From Acidobacteriota bacterium (lineage in GTDB: Bacteria > Acidobacteriota > Blastocatellia > RBC074): a stretch of 64,000 nucleotides of DNA. The stretch lies in NCBI GenBank assembly GCA_016710075.1, contig JADJLO010000001.1, positions 1 to 64,000 on the forward strand, in the 5' to 3' direction. Positions 1 through 7,332 of this stretch are shown one piece after another. Position 1 is the first letter of the stretch; each line of letters starts with the position of its first letter. A program made the translations under genes and the position numbers. The notes under the pieces are model-generated. The model had not been told where the DNA came from and searched no databases. It saw only the letters and a list, made by a program, of their open reading frames with translations.

Positions 1-10
1 GACAAAAGCA

Positions 11-205
11 ATGAATGGACAAAATAGAAAAGATATAAAGCCGGGCGTAAAAGTCGCCATTGTTCTAAAACAGGACCAGCGAACAGGCAAGCGCACAATA
101 GGCATTGTCAAAGACCTATTGACCAACTCTCTCTCCCATCCACATGGAATCAAGGTGCGACTTGAAAGCGGAGAAGTCGGAAGAGTTCAGGAAGTGATTG
201 AATAA
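11..205 (+). CDS. ywbE: YwbE family small protein
   Basis: This 64-residue protein matches the compact YwbE (DUF2196) family over its whole length. The start has the typical N-terminal NGQNRKDIKPG stretch, followed by VAIVLKQDQRTGK and a C-terminal half rich in HPHGIKVRL and GEVGRV. The family is small, soluble and basic, with the look of an SH3-like or KOW-like beta barrel, but its role is not established. The gene lies at the left edge of the window, so its upstream context is unseen. It is followed 43 bases later by a weak attC-like site, which would make it the first gene of the cassette region. The family call is firm; the function is unknown. Confidence 0.85.
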   Translation: MNGQNRKDIKPGVKVAIVLKQDQRTGKRTIGIVKDLLTNSLSHPHGIKVRLESGEVGRVQEVIE

Positions 206-248
206 ATTTAACTGAGGACGGACAGAAAAATTGCAAATTGCAGTGACT

Positions 249-330
249 GCCTGATTAAACGTTCCACCGGAGGCGACCCTATCCTTTGAGTAAATTGAAA
301 ACAGTTTGGTATGTCACTGCCGGGTTGAGG
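249..330 (+). other. Weak attC-like site after ywbE
   Basis: The left half, from GCCTGAT through CCACCGGAGGCG, closely resembles the left half of the better attC site at 7327-7414. The right half ends in GGTTGAGG, which does not fit the GTTRRRY core well, and pairing between the halves is poor. It may be a degenerate integron recombination site. The rest of 206-536 holds only a 67-codon open frame (306-509) with no recognisable features. Confidence 0.35.
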
Positions 331-536
331 CGGTATGGCGAAATGACAATTCCAACCCCGATTCTGGATTAGGTATAGGAAATTATGCGAAGAGTAGAGT
401 AGTATGTGTCCTTCCAGCAAAATACAAAGGTGCAAATCTCACCCTGGCAGTTGAATTCAACCTGGGGTCTCAACAGAGTCGCATTTTCTCTGCCTCATTT
501 GTTGAATAACCACCCAAATCAGAATGAAGAATCAAT

Positions 537-822
537 ATGTCACTAACACTAAGAGCGGGAGCAGAATTTCTGGGTACTTTCTGGCTGGTGCTGGGTGACA
601 ATCGGACTCGCTCTGACATTGATACACCTGATCAGCATTCCAGTTACAAATACATTTGTAAACCCGGCGCGCAGCACCGGGCCCGCAGTTTTCGCAGGAG
701 GGTGGGCGGTTTCGCAGCTCTGGCTGTTTTGGATTGCTCCGATCATCGGTGCCGCGTTGGCAGGGCTCGCCTATAAATTTCTCGCAGGTGAACCGGATGC
801 TGCGGGCGGTTCGGCGAGTTAA
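537..822 (+). pseudogene. aqpZ: Aquaporin Z with internal deletion
   Basis: The first 20 codons read MSLTLRAGAEFLGTFWLVLG, the exact start expected of AqpZ, a water channel of the inner membrane. At about base 596 the frame shifts and the next sequence is the C-terminal third of AqpZ: a transmembrane stretch LTLIHLISIPV, the second NPA box (VNPARSTGPA) and the last helix (LWLFWIAPIIGAALAG). AqpZ proteins are about 230 residues, so roughly 140 residues, including the first NPA box, are missing. The join falls at a short GGGTG stretch, as expected for deletion between microhomologies, and leaves the two parts out of frame. The remnant cannot form a channel. It could also be a mis-joined contig. 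Confidence 0.85.
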
Positions 823-853
823 CAGCCCAGATTATTGTTCTCGCAGCTCTGAT

Positions 854-966
854 CAAAGAAACAAACGAAAAATAACAAATATTCATAAAACCCATTGTAT
901 TTTGTGGGTCGCTTATTCAGAAGACCTCGCCCATTGAACGATTGAGAAATTTTCGTTTGTTTCAGC
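854..966. repeat. Family 2 inverted-repeat element, copy 1
   Basis: The arms are AAAGAAACAAACGAAAAAT at 855-873 and the reverse complement of CTGAAACAAACGAAAATTTC at 946-965. They enclose about 70 bases with no open frame of note. The shared 14-mer GAAACAAACGAAAA also occurs in the copy at 61612-61773. Confidence 0.6.
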
Positions 967-1104
967 TATTCTTTCAGCTCCATAATCTTCTTTTCACATA
1001 TGAATATGTACGTCATGTACGTCCAATTGAAAATCTGAATATATCCGGAAAAGATTATGAAGCATTGGCATCACCCGATATTCAGAAATTAATGAGGTAG
1101 AAAA

Positions 1105-1690
1105 ATGACAAGACGAATACTGATAACATTGGCGCTCCTGATGACAGGGCGCTTGACAGTGACTGCTATTGCACAGCAAGGGAGACAGGATCCGGCCACC
1201 CCTGATCAAGGCCCAGCGCGAGGCGATGGCCCGGCTCTCGATGATGGACGGGGTCTGGAGAGGGCAGGCGTGGACTATTCTGCCGTCCGGAGAGAAGCAC
1301 ACGATCACGCAGACAGAGCGCATCGGACCGTTCCTGGACGGATCGGTGAAAGTAATCGAGGGGCGCGGCTATGAAGCGGATGGCAAGGTTACATTCAATG
1401 CATTCGGCACCATTTCTTATAACTCAGCCACGAGTGTTTACACAATGCACTCTTATGCGCAGGGCAACGTCGGCGATTTCGTCTTCACACCCACGACCGA
1501 TCGCTACGTATGGGAAATCCCCGCAGGGCCAATGACGATCCGCTATACAGCGGTCATCAAGGGTGATGCGTTGCGTGAGGTGGGCGATCGGATTATGCCC
1601 GGCAAGGATCCGATCCGCTTTTTCGAGATGAATCTCAAGCGAGTGGGCGATACGACCTGGCCCGCTGCCGGAGCCATCAGCCCCAGGTAA
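1105..1690 (+). pseudogene. Secreted DUF1579-like protein, frameshifted
   Basis: Two overlapping frames make one protein of about 195 residues. The first frame starts with a clear Sec signal peptide (MTRRILITLALLMTG, ending near AIAQQG). At roughly base 1185-1200 the reading must move one frame, after which the protein continues as LIKAQREAMARLSMMDGVW and a beta-rich body with the repeated phrasing of DUF1579-like lipocalin-type proteins (GSVKVIEGRGYEADGKVTF, FTPTTDRYVWEIPAGP). The family role is unknown; it is exported. The shift lies in a C-rich run near GGCCACCCC, so a sequencing error is as likely as a real mutation. The family call is tentative; the frameshift is plain. Confidence 0.6.
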
Positions 1691-1763
1691 GTACCTGCTC
1701 AGTTAGAGCGCCTGACGAGATGTTCTGCCTTAACAAACGAAGCATGTGACAACTAATTGAGGA

Positions 1764-1916
1764 GTGTGCAAATTAAAGCTGAATAGAATCAATAAATTGA
1801 AGTGCGAAGCCGTTGGAGTTCTGATAGCGAAACTGCCTGACCATGAATTGTGGATGGCTTTCTTTCGTGATCCGGACGAAAATCTTCCTGGGCTGATGAG
1901 TGAAGTGCGGCCGTGA
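1764..1916 (+). pseudogene. VOC (glyoxalase-fold) C-terminal remnant
   Basis: A short open frame (GTG at 1764) carries only the end of a vicinal-oxygen-chelate protein: LIAKLPDHELWMAFFRDPDE followed by N-L-P-G-L-M-S-E-V. The phrase AFFRDPD-N-LxGLM is the familiar last strand and metal-ligand region of glyoxalase/bleomycin-resistance proteins. The N-terminal two thirds are absent, so this is gene debris. A second, unrelated VOC scrap lies at 6138-6263. The flanking sequence up to 2028 has no other recognisable gene. Confidence 0.6.
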
Positions 1917-2028
1917 TGTTCAATTTTGCCGTTGAGCAATATCGCCAGTCAGGTCTTAGTAACCTCAGGAAACAGATATCAGGTAAAGGAAAGAAGAATT
2001 GAAGACTACGGTCAAAAGGAATTTATAC

Positions 2029-2148
2029 AACTGATACTGTTGGCGAATCATTCTTTGGTAGATTGCAGCAACAGATCGACAAGGAGGCGCGTTGATTCTG
2101 TAATTTCTGACAATCTACCAAAGAATGAATTCGCCAACGGTATCAGTT
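2029..2148. repeat. Family 1 inverted-repeat element, copy A (120 bp)
   Basis: The left end AACTGATACTGTTGGCGAAT and the following TCATTCTTTGGTAGATTG are mirrored at 2111-2148 with about two differences, giving terminal inverted repeats of roughly 37 bases. The middle 45 bases include GTTGATTCTGTAATTTCTGA, shared with copy E near 46428. There is no open frame long enough for a transposase. This is a MITE-like element lying beside the truncated frame at 2171-2260. Confidence 0.85.
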
Positions 2149-2170
2149 AATTAAACAACAGCAGGTCGTC

Positions 2171-2260
2171 ATGCTGCATTTTGTGACGGGTGAGCAGGGC
2201 AAAGTGAACGCCGTTGAAATCCGGCAGCCGGGCACGGTGCTCACTGCCAATCGCAAATAA
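2171..2260 (+). pseudogene. C-terminal gene scrap beside repeat
   Basis: A 29-codon frame beginning MLHFVTGEQGKVNAVEIRQ and ending TVLTANRK resembles the last strands of DUF3471-type or peptidase-associated C-terminal domains, where a G-K-V-x-x-x-x-x-x-Q pattern precedes a final basic segment. The same frame runs back without a stop into the family 1 repeat ending at 2148. It is most simply read as the tail of a gene whose front was lost at the repeat boundary. Confidence 0.35.
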
Positions 2261-2291
2261 TGATGATCAATAATGAAACGACTCTGATTTT

Positions 2292-3020
2292 ATGAAATTG
2301 ATCAGATTGGTGAAACGGTTTCAAGACCATGCAAGAGCGTGCGCGATGGCAAGCTCAACCGGAGTCATGCTGGTTGTGGCCACGCCGATTCTGCATGCAC
2401 AGGAGCGTGTCTCGTTTTCGACAAGCGATGGAGGGCTGATCTACGCTGATCTTTACGGGAAAAGTGATCATGGTGTCGTGCTTGCCCACGGAGGTCGTTT
2501 CAACAAAGAGAGCTGGGAGCAGCAGGCGCGGACATTGGCGAAGGCCGGATTCCGGGTTCTTGCCATCGATTTCCGCGGCTATGGTCAATCGCGGGGCCCT
2601 GGTCAATCAGATCCTCTGAGTGCGCCGCTCCACTTCGACGTGCTGGCCGCGGTCCGATACTTGCGAAAGACGGGAGCAAAGACCGTATCTGTTGTCGGGG
2701 CAAGCATGGGAGGAACTGCGGTAGCCAATGCGTCAATTCAGGCTGCGCCGGGTGAAGTCAATCGCCTGGTGCTTTTAGCTGCATTGGCGGGCAGCTCACC
2801 CGAGAAACTCAAGGGACGCAAGCTGTTCATTGTAAGTCGGGAGGACCTCGACTCGGGCGGTAAACCCCGGTTGTCCGAGATTCGAGCTCAATATGATCGA
2901 GTACAAGAACCAAAGGAGTTGGTAATCCTTGAGGGCTCTGCTCACGCGCAATTCATATTCCAGACCAGCCAGGGAGACCTGCTGATGCGCGAGATTTTGC
3001 GATTCCTATCGGTGCCGTAA
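2292..3020 (+). CDS. Secreted alpha/beta hydrolase
   Basis: This 242-residue protein has a hydrophobic leader ending near ILHAQ (about residue 37), so it is probably exported. The hydrolase fold follows: the oxyanion strand HGVVLAHGGRFNKESW (around residues 60-75), a strand and turn DFRGYGQSRGPG, the nucleophile elbow G-A-S-M-G-G with Ser138, and a likely catalytic histidine at residue 218 in GSAHAQF. The fold fits a carboxylesterase or dienelactone-hydrolase-like enzyme; the substrate cannot be told. A second ATG at codon 19 would give a tidier signal peptide. The SMP-30 gene follows after 30 bases, so the two may be cotranscribed. A LacI-like palindrome lies in the first codons (2311-2323). 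Confidence 0.8.
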   Translation: MKLIRLVKRFQDHARACAMASSTGVMLVVATPILHAQERVSFSTSDGGLIYADLYGKSDHGVVLAHGGRFNKESWEQQARTLAKAGFRVLAIDFRGYGQSRGPGQSDPLSAPLHFDVLAAVRYLRKTGAKTVSVVGASMGGTAVANASIQAAPGEVNRLVLLAALAGSSPEKLKGRKLFIVSREDLDSGGKPRLSEIRAQYDRVQEPKELVILEGSAHAQFIFQTSQGDLLMREILRFLSVP

Positions 3021-3050
3021 ACGAAAGACCTACATAAGAGAGGAAATGAG

Positions 3051-4127
3051 ATGGAACCTGCCAAAAAGTTGCCGATATTGACTCGGCGTTCATTTATCGC
3101 TAGTACCATGGCGGTCTCAGGCGTAAGCAGGGTACTGGGTCAGCAGCGTGATTATGGACAAAGCGCTCCACCAGTACGCTATCCCGATCAAGACATAGTT
3201 GTATTGAGCAGGCGATTCGCTAAATACAAGGTTGGCAGCGCATCCATACAACGCCTCCATACAGGTATGATGTGGGCGGAGGGACCTGCGTGGAGCAACA
3301 TGGGGCGTTATCTGATCTGGAATGATATACCGAATAACACTAAACATCGGTGGCTTGCAGATGATGGCCATGTTAGTGTGTTTCAACACCCATCGAATAA
3401 CGGCAACGGGAACACCTTTGATTGGCAGGGCAGACTCATTTCCTGTGAGAACACCACGCACCGTGTTGTGCGGCACGAGCACGACGGGACCGTGACCATA
3501 TTGGCAGAACAGTGGCAGGGCAAGCCGCTCAATGAACCTAATGATGTTGTGGTGCATCCAGATGGAGGCATCTGGTTTACCGATCCCGGTTACGGCAGCC
3601 TTTATGAGGGTGGAGAAGTTAAGCGGAGCATCAAAGAAGCTGTTTACCGTATTGATTCCAGAACCGGGAAGATGGATATGGTCACAGACGCAATGTTCAA
3701 ACCGAATGGACTATGTTTCTCTCCTGACTACAAGAAGCTGTACATTGCCGAAACCGGCGCCTCCCATTATCCTGAATCGCCTCAGAACATCATGGTCTTT
3801 GATGTTGTGGACGGCGAGAAGCTCCGAGGGGGGAGAGAATTTGTCTCGATGAAGCTCAAGATGAAGAACGGGGAGTTTGCCGGTTTCGCTGATGGCATTC
3901 GCGCAGATGTAGATGGGAATATTTGGGCTGGAGCCGGTTGGGTTGGGCCGGGGTACGACGGAGTACACATCTTCGCCCAGGATGGCGAGCGCATCGGACA
4001 AATCCTCCTGCCGGAGATTTGCGCCAATCTCTGCTTTGGCGGGCCGAAAAGAAATCGCCTGTTTATGACAGCCAGTCAGTCACTCTATTCACTATATGTT
4101 GAGACACAGGGAGCGCATATCGCCTGA
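3051..4127 (+). CDS. SMP-30/gluconolactonase family protein, Tat-exported
   Basis: The N-terminus has a twin-arginine signal (LTRRSFIASTMAVSG), so the 358-residue protein is likely folded before export. The body is a six-bladed SMP-30/gluconolactonase-type propeller: the metal-site glutamate in WAEGPAW, the NGNGNTFDWQGRLISCENT strand, NEPNDVVVHPDGGIWFTDPG carrying the conserved Asn and Asp, KPNGLCFSPD, and FADGIRADVDGNIW. These are the canonical metal-binding positions of lactonases of this family. It probably hydrolyses a sugar lactone or related ester in the periplasm. It has an AGAGGAAATGAG ribosome site just before ATG and sits 30 bases after the hydrolase gene. Confidence 0.88.
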   Translation: MEPAKKLPILTRRSFIASTMAVSGVSRVLGQQRDYGQSAPPVRYPDQDIVVLSRRFAKYKVGSASIQRLHTGMMWAEGPAWSNMGRYLIWNDIPNNTKHRWLADDGHVSVFQHPSNNGNGNTFDWQGRLISCENTTHRVVRHEHDGTVTILAEQWQGKPLNEPNDVVVHPDGGIWFTDPGYGSLYEGGEVKRSIKEAVYRIDSRTGKMDMVTDAMFKPNGLCFSPDYKKLYIAETGASHYPESPQNIMVFDVVDGEKLRGGREFVSMKLKMKNGEFAGFADGIRADVDGNIWAGAGWVGPGYDGVHIFAQDGERIGQILLPEICANLCFGGPKRNRLFMTASQSLYSLYVETQGAHIA

Positions 4128-4180
4128 TAGTCCTGGCGATGAATAGTGGAATTAGTGACGGAAATAGAAGAGGATAATCG

Positions 4181-4660
4181 ATGGTCGAAGAACAAAAATC
4201 TCAAGCCTGGTGGCAGACAATGCCTGGAATATTAACGGCAACAGCAGCCATCATTACTGCCGTAACTGGTTTGATTGCTGTTTTATATCAAAATAAGGTT
4301 ATTGACAAAACCCCTCAGAAGGCAGTCCAGACGATTGAGATTGCCGGAAAATGGGCGGGGCAAGTACGTGAATCTTCAGGAACTACATATCGATTAGCTT
4401 TAGCTGTAGATAATGATTGCAGGCTGAACAAGTTGTGTGGAACTATCAGTGTCTCTCATGTCCCGTGTTATGGTGAAATAACATTAAAGGAAGTGAAAAG
4501 CGGGGATTACGAGTTCTCTGTTGATAATTTCGATAACCGCAGTGATAAAAAAGTATGTCAGGCCGGAGCAGGTGAGCACTTTAAGCTTCTTGAAAATGGA
4601 GAGCTCTTCTACAATGCCGCTTATTCTGACGCTAAAGGGATTTTAAACAAAATAGAATAG
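4181..4660 (+). CDS. Hypothetical protein with one N-terminal membrane anchor
   Basis: I do not recognise this 159-residue protein. It has a short polar start, one transmembrane helix at about residues 13-37 (ILTATAAIITAVTGLIAVLY), then a soluble domain that begins IEIAGKWAGQVRESSGTTY and contains four cysteines in a beta-rich pattern (CRLNKLCGTISV, PCYGEITL, KKVCQAG). The order suggests a small extracytoplasmic beta domain stabilised by disulfides. Its codon use is visibly more AT-rich than that of the two genes before it, which fits a transferred gene in a cassette-like region. It begins 53 bases after the SMP-30 gene. Confidence 0.7.
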   Translation: MVEEQKSQAWWQTMPGILTATAAIITAVTGLIAVLYQNKVIDKTPQKAVQTIEIAGKWAGQVRESSGTTYRLALAVDNDCRLNKLCGTISVSHVPCYGEITLKEVKSGDYEFSVDNFDNRSDKKVCQAGAGEHFKLLENGELFYNAAYSDAKGILNKIE

Positions 4661-4803
4661 CAACTGGACATTGGCGAGAAAACGACCAATTTTAGTTAAT
4701 ACGGTCTGCTCTTTGAGTAACTTGAGGCAATACCTCCCTGTACCGGACTGATCGCTTGTATTTTCGTCCGGTTGCGGGTGTTACCTTGCCGACATCGCAT
4801 CGA

Positions 4804-5010
4804 CTATTCCGCCTCAGATTGGCGGCGAAGAAAGCGCCTCAACACTTCGTCGAACGTCGCGCTTTCGAGTGCCATTCCGGCAGATGCTTTCAGCCAGGCC
4901 TCGGCGTGTTCATCCAGATCTCGGCAAATAAGGTCGCCGCTAATTGTCCGTCAACCAGACGGACGAAATATTGGTCTTTCCCCTCCGCCGTGGCGATCCT
5001 CACGCGGCTG
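4804..5010 (-). pseudogene. Possible broken small gene on minus strand
   Basis: Two minus-strand frames join into a plausible short protein: one frame reads GKDQYFVRLVDGQL, the next reads SGDLICRDLDEHAEAWLKAS and continues AGMALESATFDEVLRRFLRR to a stop at 4804. A one-base shift near 4935-4945 is needed. The composition looks coding, and the stop is clean, but I do not recognise the family. It may be a small reverse-oriented cassette gene. The rest of 4661-5070 shows nothing clear. Confidence 0.3.
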
Positions 5011-5070
5011 TGCCACTTGTGTCTGAGCTGTCGATGATGCTGGACGAGACGCATTCCATTGTGATTCGCT

Positions 5071-5159
5071 GCCCAGCAGTAATTGCACCGGAGCGTGCGA
5101 GCCAGTGCGATAATTTTCTATTTATTTTACACGCACGCCCCGTGAATATGTCGTTGGGT
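5071..5159 (+). other. Integron attC-like site (89 bp)
   Basis: The site starts with GCCCAGC (one base off RYYYAAC) and ends with GTTGGGT (a perfect GTTRRRY). The left arm GCCCAGCAGTAATTGCACCG then GAGCGTGCG pairs with the right arm, whose reverse complement is ACCCAACGACATATTCACGG then GGCGTGCG. The centre is AT-rich and unpaired. Size, core sites and imperfect palindrome fit attC. It lies 15 bases before the 5175 gene. Confidence 0.65.
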
Positions 5160-5174
5160 GTAATAAAAATCACT

Positions 5175-5576
5175 ATGAACAATACTGAGCCTCTCCGCAT
5201 AACCAATGACGACATATTATCGGTTCAAGAAGAACTGATAAAACGCGAGCCCATTTTCCATCGCCTCGAATGGGGAACAACACGAACCGATTTTGAAAAT
5301 ATGACCGATGTCGCCTTCTGGGAAGTTGGGGCTTCAGGTCATAGATATAGTCGAGAGTTTGTGTGGTCGGTGCTTGAAGAAAGATACAAAAATCCAAGCG
5401 AAGATTCCTGGGAGGCTGAAGACTTCTATTGCCAGGAGATCGCTCCCAATAATTACCTTTTGACATATAAGCTTCATCAAGGAGAAAGAGTCACACAGCG
5501 ATCAACGCTGTGGCGACATTCAAATGGTTATTGGAAAATTGTCTATCATCAAGGAACGATAGTTGAAAAAGGCTGA
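5175..5576 (+). CDS. DUF4440/NTF2-like domain protein in a cassette
   Basis: This 133-residue protein fits the DUF4440 group of the NTF2-like superfamily: an opening helix (ITNDDILSVQEELIKREPIF), then FENMTDVAFWEVGASGHRYS, the helix FVWSVLEERYKNP, and final strands LLTYKLHQ, RSTLWRHSNGYWKIVYHQG. NTF2-like cones of this size act as enzymes or small-molecule binding domains; no substrate can be assigned. The ATG at 5175 was chosen because the alignment with the family starts there; a longer open frame to 4944 crosses the attC-like site. The gene is bounded by attC-like sites at 5071-5159 and 5590-5677, making a complete cassette of about 518 bases. Confidence 0.8.
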   Translation: MNNTEPLRITNDDILSVQEELIKREPIFHRLEWGTTRTDFENMTDVAFWEVGASGHRYSREFVWSVLEERYKNPSEDSWEAEDFYCQEIAPNNYLLTYKLHQGERVTQRSTLWRHSNGYWKIVYHQGTIVEKG

Positions 5577-5589
5577 TGTCAGTCGTTTC

Positions 5590-5677
5590 GCCTAACCGTC
5601 CGTTCGACCGGAGTCGCCGCCGCTTCCAGGCGATCCTTTTGGGAAGGGCGGCGGCCCGCTGAACTCCGCCGTTGGGC
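5590..5677 (+). other. Integron attC site (88 bp)
   Basis: Both core sites are perfect: GCCTAAC at 5590-5596 and GTTGGGC at 5671-5677. The left arm GCCTAACCGTCCGTTCGACC pairs with the right arm, whose reverse complement is GCCCAACGGCGGAGTTCAGC, leaving the mismatches and bulges usual for attC. It starts 13 bases after the stop of the 5175 gene and lies on the same strand, exactly where the recombination site of that cassette should be. Confidence 0.8.
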
Positions 5678-5697
5678 GCCACTGACTTGATTTCTTC

Positions 5698-6135
5698 ATG
5701 AAATATCAAATGGCAATTATTCGTCCTGAGCATCGTTGGTATAGCCTGGTTGTCTCCGTAACCAGAGTATTTGTTTCTTTCCTCGGTGCTGGTCTATCAA
5801 ATTTTATCTGGCTCGCTGCGTTCATTACATTTGCTGAAAAACCTCCGGGAGGACCTGTTAGTTGGTTGCTATGGTGTCTCGCACCACCCATAACAGCCTT
5901 AGGCTTCTCCTGTGGAATTATCATTTTCGATTACTGCGTCTTCAAAACAACCCCTCCCCTCATTTCTGTTTTACCGTTTCCCCTCATTGGTTGTGTTATT
6001 GGCGCTTTAGCAATCATTCCGATTGGTAAAATGTTTATTGGTTTTGGCATGTTTGTTTTTGGTGTAATTGCCGTATTGCTCCGGGAGGTACGTCTTTCGC
6101 GTCAAAATAGCGTTGGGGGCTCACCACTCGCTTAA
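5698..6135 (+). CDS. Hypothetical membrane protein in cassette region
   Basis: This 145-residue protein has about four hydrophobic stretches: near residues 15-43 (FVSFLGAGLSNFIWLAAFIT), 56-77 (LLWCLAPPITALGFSCGIII), 88-106 and 109-128 (FIGFGMFVFGVIAVLL), ending in a basic tail. I do not recognise the family. It starts 20 bases after an attC site, so it would be the next cassette gene. No good attC follows it; a GTTGGGG string near its end (6114-6120) breaks the consensus at the last base. Codon use is AT-richer than in the main chromosome genes of the window. Confidence 0.6.
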   Translation: MKYQMAIIRPEHRWYSLVVSVTRVFVSFLGAGLSNFIWLAAFITFAEKPPGGPVSWLLWCLAPPITALGFSCGIIIFDYCVFKTTPPLISVLPFPLIGCVIGALAIIPIGKMFIGFGMFVFGVIAVLLREVRLSRQNSVGGSPLA

Positions 6136-6137
6136 AA

Positions 6138-6263
6138 ATGGCCGCCTGGCTCGAACGTTTGGCGTACAATGGCGGTGACATGGCCTTTTGGATGCGTGAG
6201 TTTGGGATCAAGGACCCAAACGGTTACGCGCTGATTCATGGTGAAGACATTTCAAAGAAATAA
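6138..6263 (+). pseudogene. VOC-family C-terminal remnant (41 aa)
   Basis: A 41-codon frame includes MAFWMREFGIKDPNGYALIH and then a short polar tail. F-x-I-K-D-P-N-G-Y-x-L is the last strand and metal-ligand stretch of VOC/glyoxalase-fold proteins. The rest of the domain (about 80-90 residues) is missing. It starts two bases after the stop of the preceding membrane protein and ends just before the ribosome site of the next gene. It is a separate copy from the remnant at 1764-1916. Confidence 0.55.
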
Positions 6264-6276
6264 ATTGGAGGAAACT

Positions 6277-6684
6277 ATGGTACGAAACGTTTTGGGCTTC
6301 ATTACCGGATTTTTTGCATGGTCGATAGTTTGGGTTGGAAGCGAGAAGGTTCTTTCGGCCATTTGGCCGGAGTGGTACGGCGCACATCAACTCGCGTTCG
6401 AAGCGGCCGTTGCCAATGGCGGTCAGTTCACAGCGGACACGACGATTCTTCTCATGAATATTGTCCGCGGTTCAATAATTTCGGTGATGTCCGGATTTCT
6501 GGCCGCGCTGATCGCCGGTGAAAACAAACGCTCGCCTCTAATCCTCAGCTTTCTGCTGGTGGCCTTTGGTATACTGATCGTAGTTTTGTCCTGGCCGTTT
6601 GTTCCCATTTGGTATCACGTTATCTTTACGGCGCTTCTAATTCCAATGACGATTATTGGCGGTAAATTGAAAACCGCCACTTAG
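6277..6684 (+). CDS. Hypothetical four-helix membrane protein
   Basis: The start at 6277 was chosen because TTGGAGG lies 8 bases upstream; a start at 6238 would overlap the VOC remnant. The 135-residue product has about four membrane helices: residues 5-25 (LGFITGFFAWSIVWVGSEKV), 57-78 (ILLMNIVRGSIISVMSGFLA), 85-103 and 109-128. I recognise no family. The opening resembles other small uncharacterised membrane proteins found in gene cassettes. It lies between two pieces of gene debris, on the same strand as the rest of the cassette region. Confidence 0.65.
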   Translation: MVRNVLGFITGFFAWSIVWVGSEKVLSAIWPEWYGAHQLAFEAAVANGGQFTADTTILLMNIVRGSIISVMSGFLAALIAGENKRSPLILSFLLVAFGILIVVLSWPFVPIWYHVIFTALLIPMTIIGGKLKTAT

Positions 6685-6694
6685 TAACAAAGAA

Positions 6695-6870
6695 ATGAGA
6701 ATCATACTTGCAGGCATCGCGGGGGGGCGGTATCGCGATGTTTCTCTGGAACTTTTGTTCCTATACTGTTCTGCTGCTCTGCGAAGTATGCGTCAAAATG
6801 CTGCTGAACGAACCACGCTGATGGCGGCGCTCAGGCTTCCTGTTTCATGTTGGGCCCTACTGGGAAGTAC
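6695..6870 (+). pseudogene. Broken membrane-protein gene start
   Basis: Reading through two or more frame changes gives MRIILAGIAGG, then GIAMFLWNFCSYTVL, then a piece ending LMAAL and GPTGKYFFKR. The pattern of a glycine-rich first helix, FLW in the second turn and a later YFF motif is that of small membrane proteins of unknown role. A run of seven G bases at 6721-6727 coincides with the first break. Only the N-terminal part is present. A GTTGGGC string at 6849-6855 could be the right core of a degenerate attC. Confidence 0.45.
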
Positions 6871-6881
6871 TTTTTCAAAAG

Positions 6882-7332
6882 ATGAGAATTGAAATTGGTG
6901 ATCTTCAGCATCCTGCAGTTCAGGCTCTATTAAATGAGCATCTACAAAATATGTATGAGCTTTCTCCACCGGGGGGGTGTCGGGCGGAAAAAAAAAAAAA
7001 AACGGGGGCGGGAGACACCCCCCGGCCGGCCGGGGGGGGGGGGGAGGGCTCGGGGGGGGGGGGCGGAAAGACGAAGGGGGGGGAGGGGGGGGGGGGGACC
7101 CACGCGTCGAAAAGGGTCTGGGCGAGCAATCCTTACGCATATTATCGAAGTGGCGAAAGGGCGAGGCTATGAACGGCTTAGCCTTGAAACCGGTGCGACT
7201 GAGGCGTTCAAACCAGCTCAAAAACTGTATGAGAGCTTTGGCTTCACACGCTGTGGGCCATTTGGCGATTACACTAACGATCCAAATAGCGTCTTTATGA
7301 CTCTGCGACTCTGGATTGGTAATAAGGCCTGA
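6882..7332 (+). pseudogene. GNAT acetyltransferase split by poly-G block
   Basis: The first 30 codons read RIEIGDLQHPAVQALLNEHL then QNMYELSPP, the start of a well-known GNAT group. After a low-complexity block the same protein resumes in another frame as GSGRAILTHIIEVAKGRGYE, with the acetyl-CoA loop region, ATEAFKPAQKLYESFGF and DPNSVFMTLRL at the end. By comparison with the family about 60 codons should lie between the parts; the block is only about 137 bases and encodes nothing sensible. Enzymes of this type acetylate small amines or antibiotics using acetyl-CoA. The stop codon overlaps the attC site at 7327, as is common in cassettes. Confidence 0.8.
6970..7103. other. Low-complexity poly-G/poly-A block
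   Basis: About 134 bases are made almost only of G runs, with one run of 15 A and short CCCC and CCGG stretches. It sits inside the acetyltransferase gene and replaces about 180 coding bases. Such runs are typical of failed or two-colour-chemistry reads used to bridge a gap. It is more likely an assembly artefact than real DNA. Confidence 0.75.

Noticed and set aside
306..509. A 67-codon open frame on the plus strand after ywbE
   Set aside because: It has no ribosome site, no recognisable motif and overlaps the attC-like candidate. I could not support it as a gene.
3117..3557. A 146-codon open frame on the minus strand
   Set aside because: It is antisense to the SMP-30-family gene and has no motif or start context.
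4756..5037. Plus-strand open frames of 84-93 codons upstream of the 5175 gene
   Set aside because: They have no family features; the better coding signal in this stretch is on the minus strand and broken.
6882..7300. Glycine-, arginine- or proline-rich open frames over the poly-G block
   Set aside because: They come from the low-complexity sequence itself; the only real coding signal is the split acetyltransferase.
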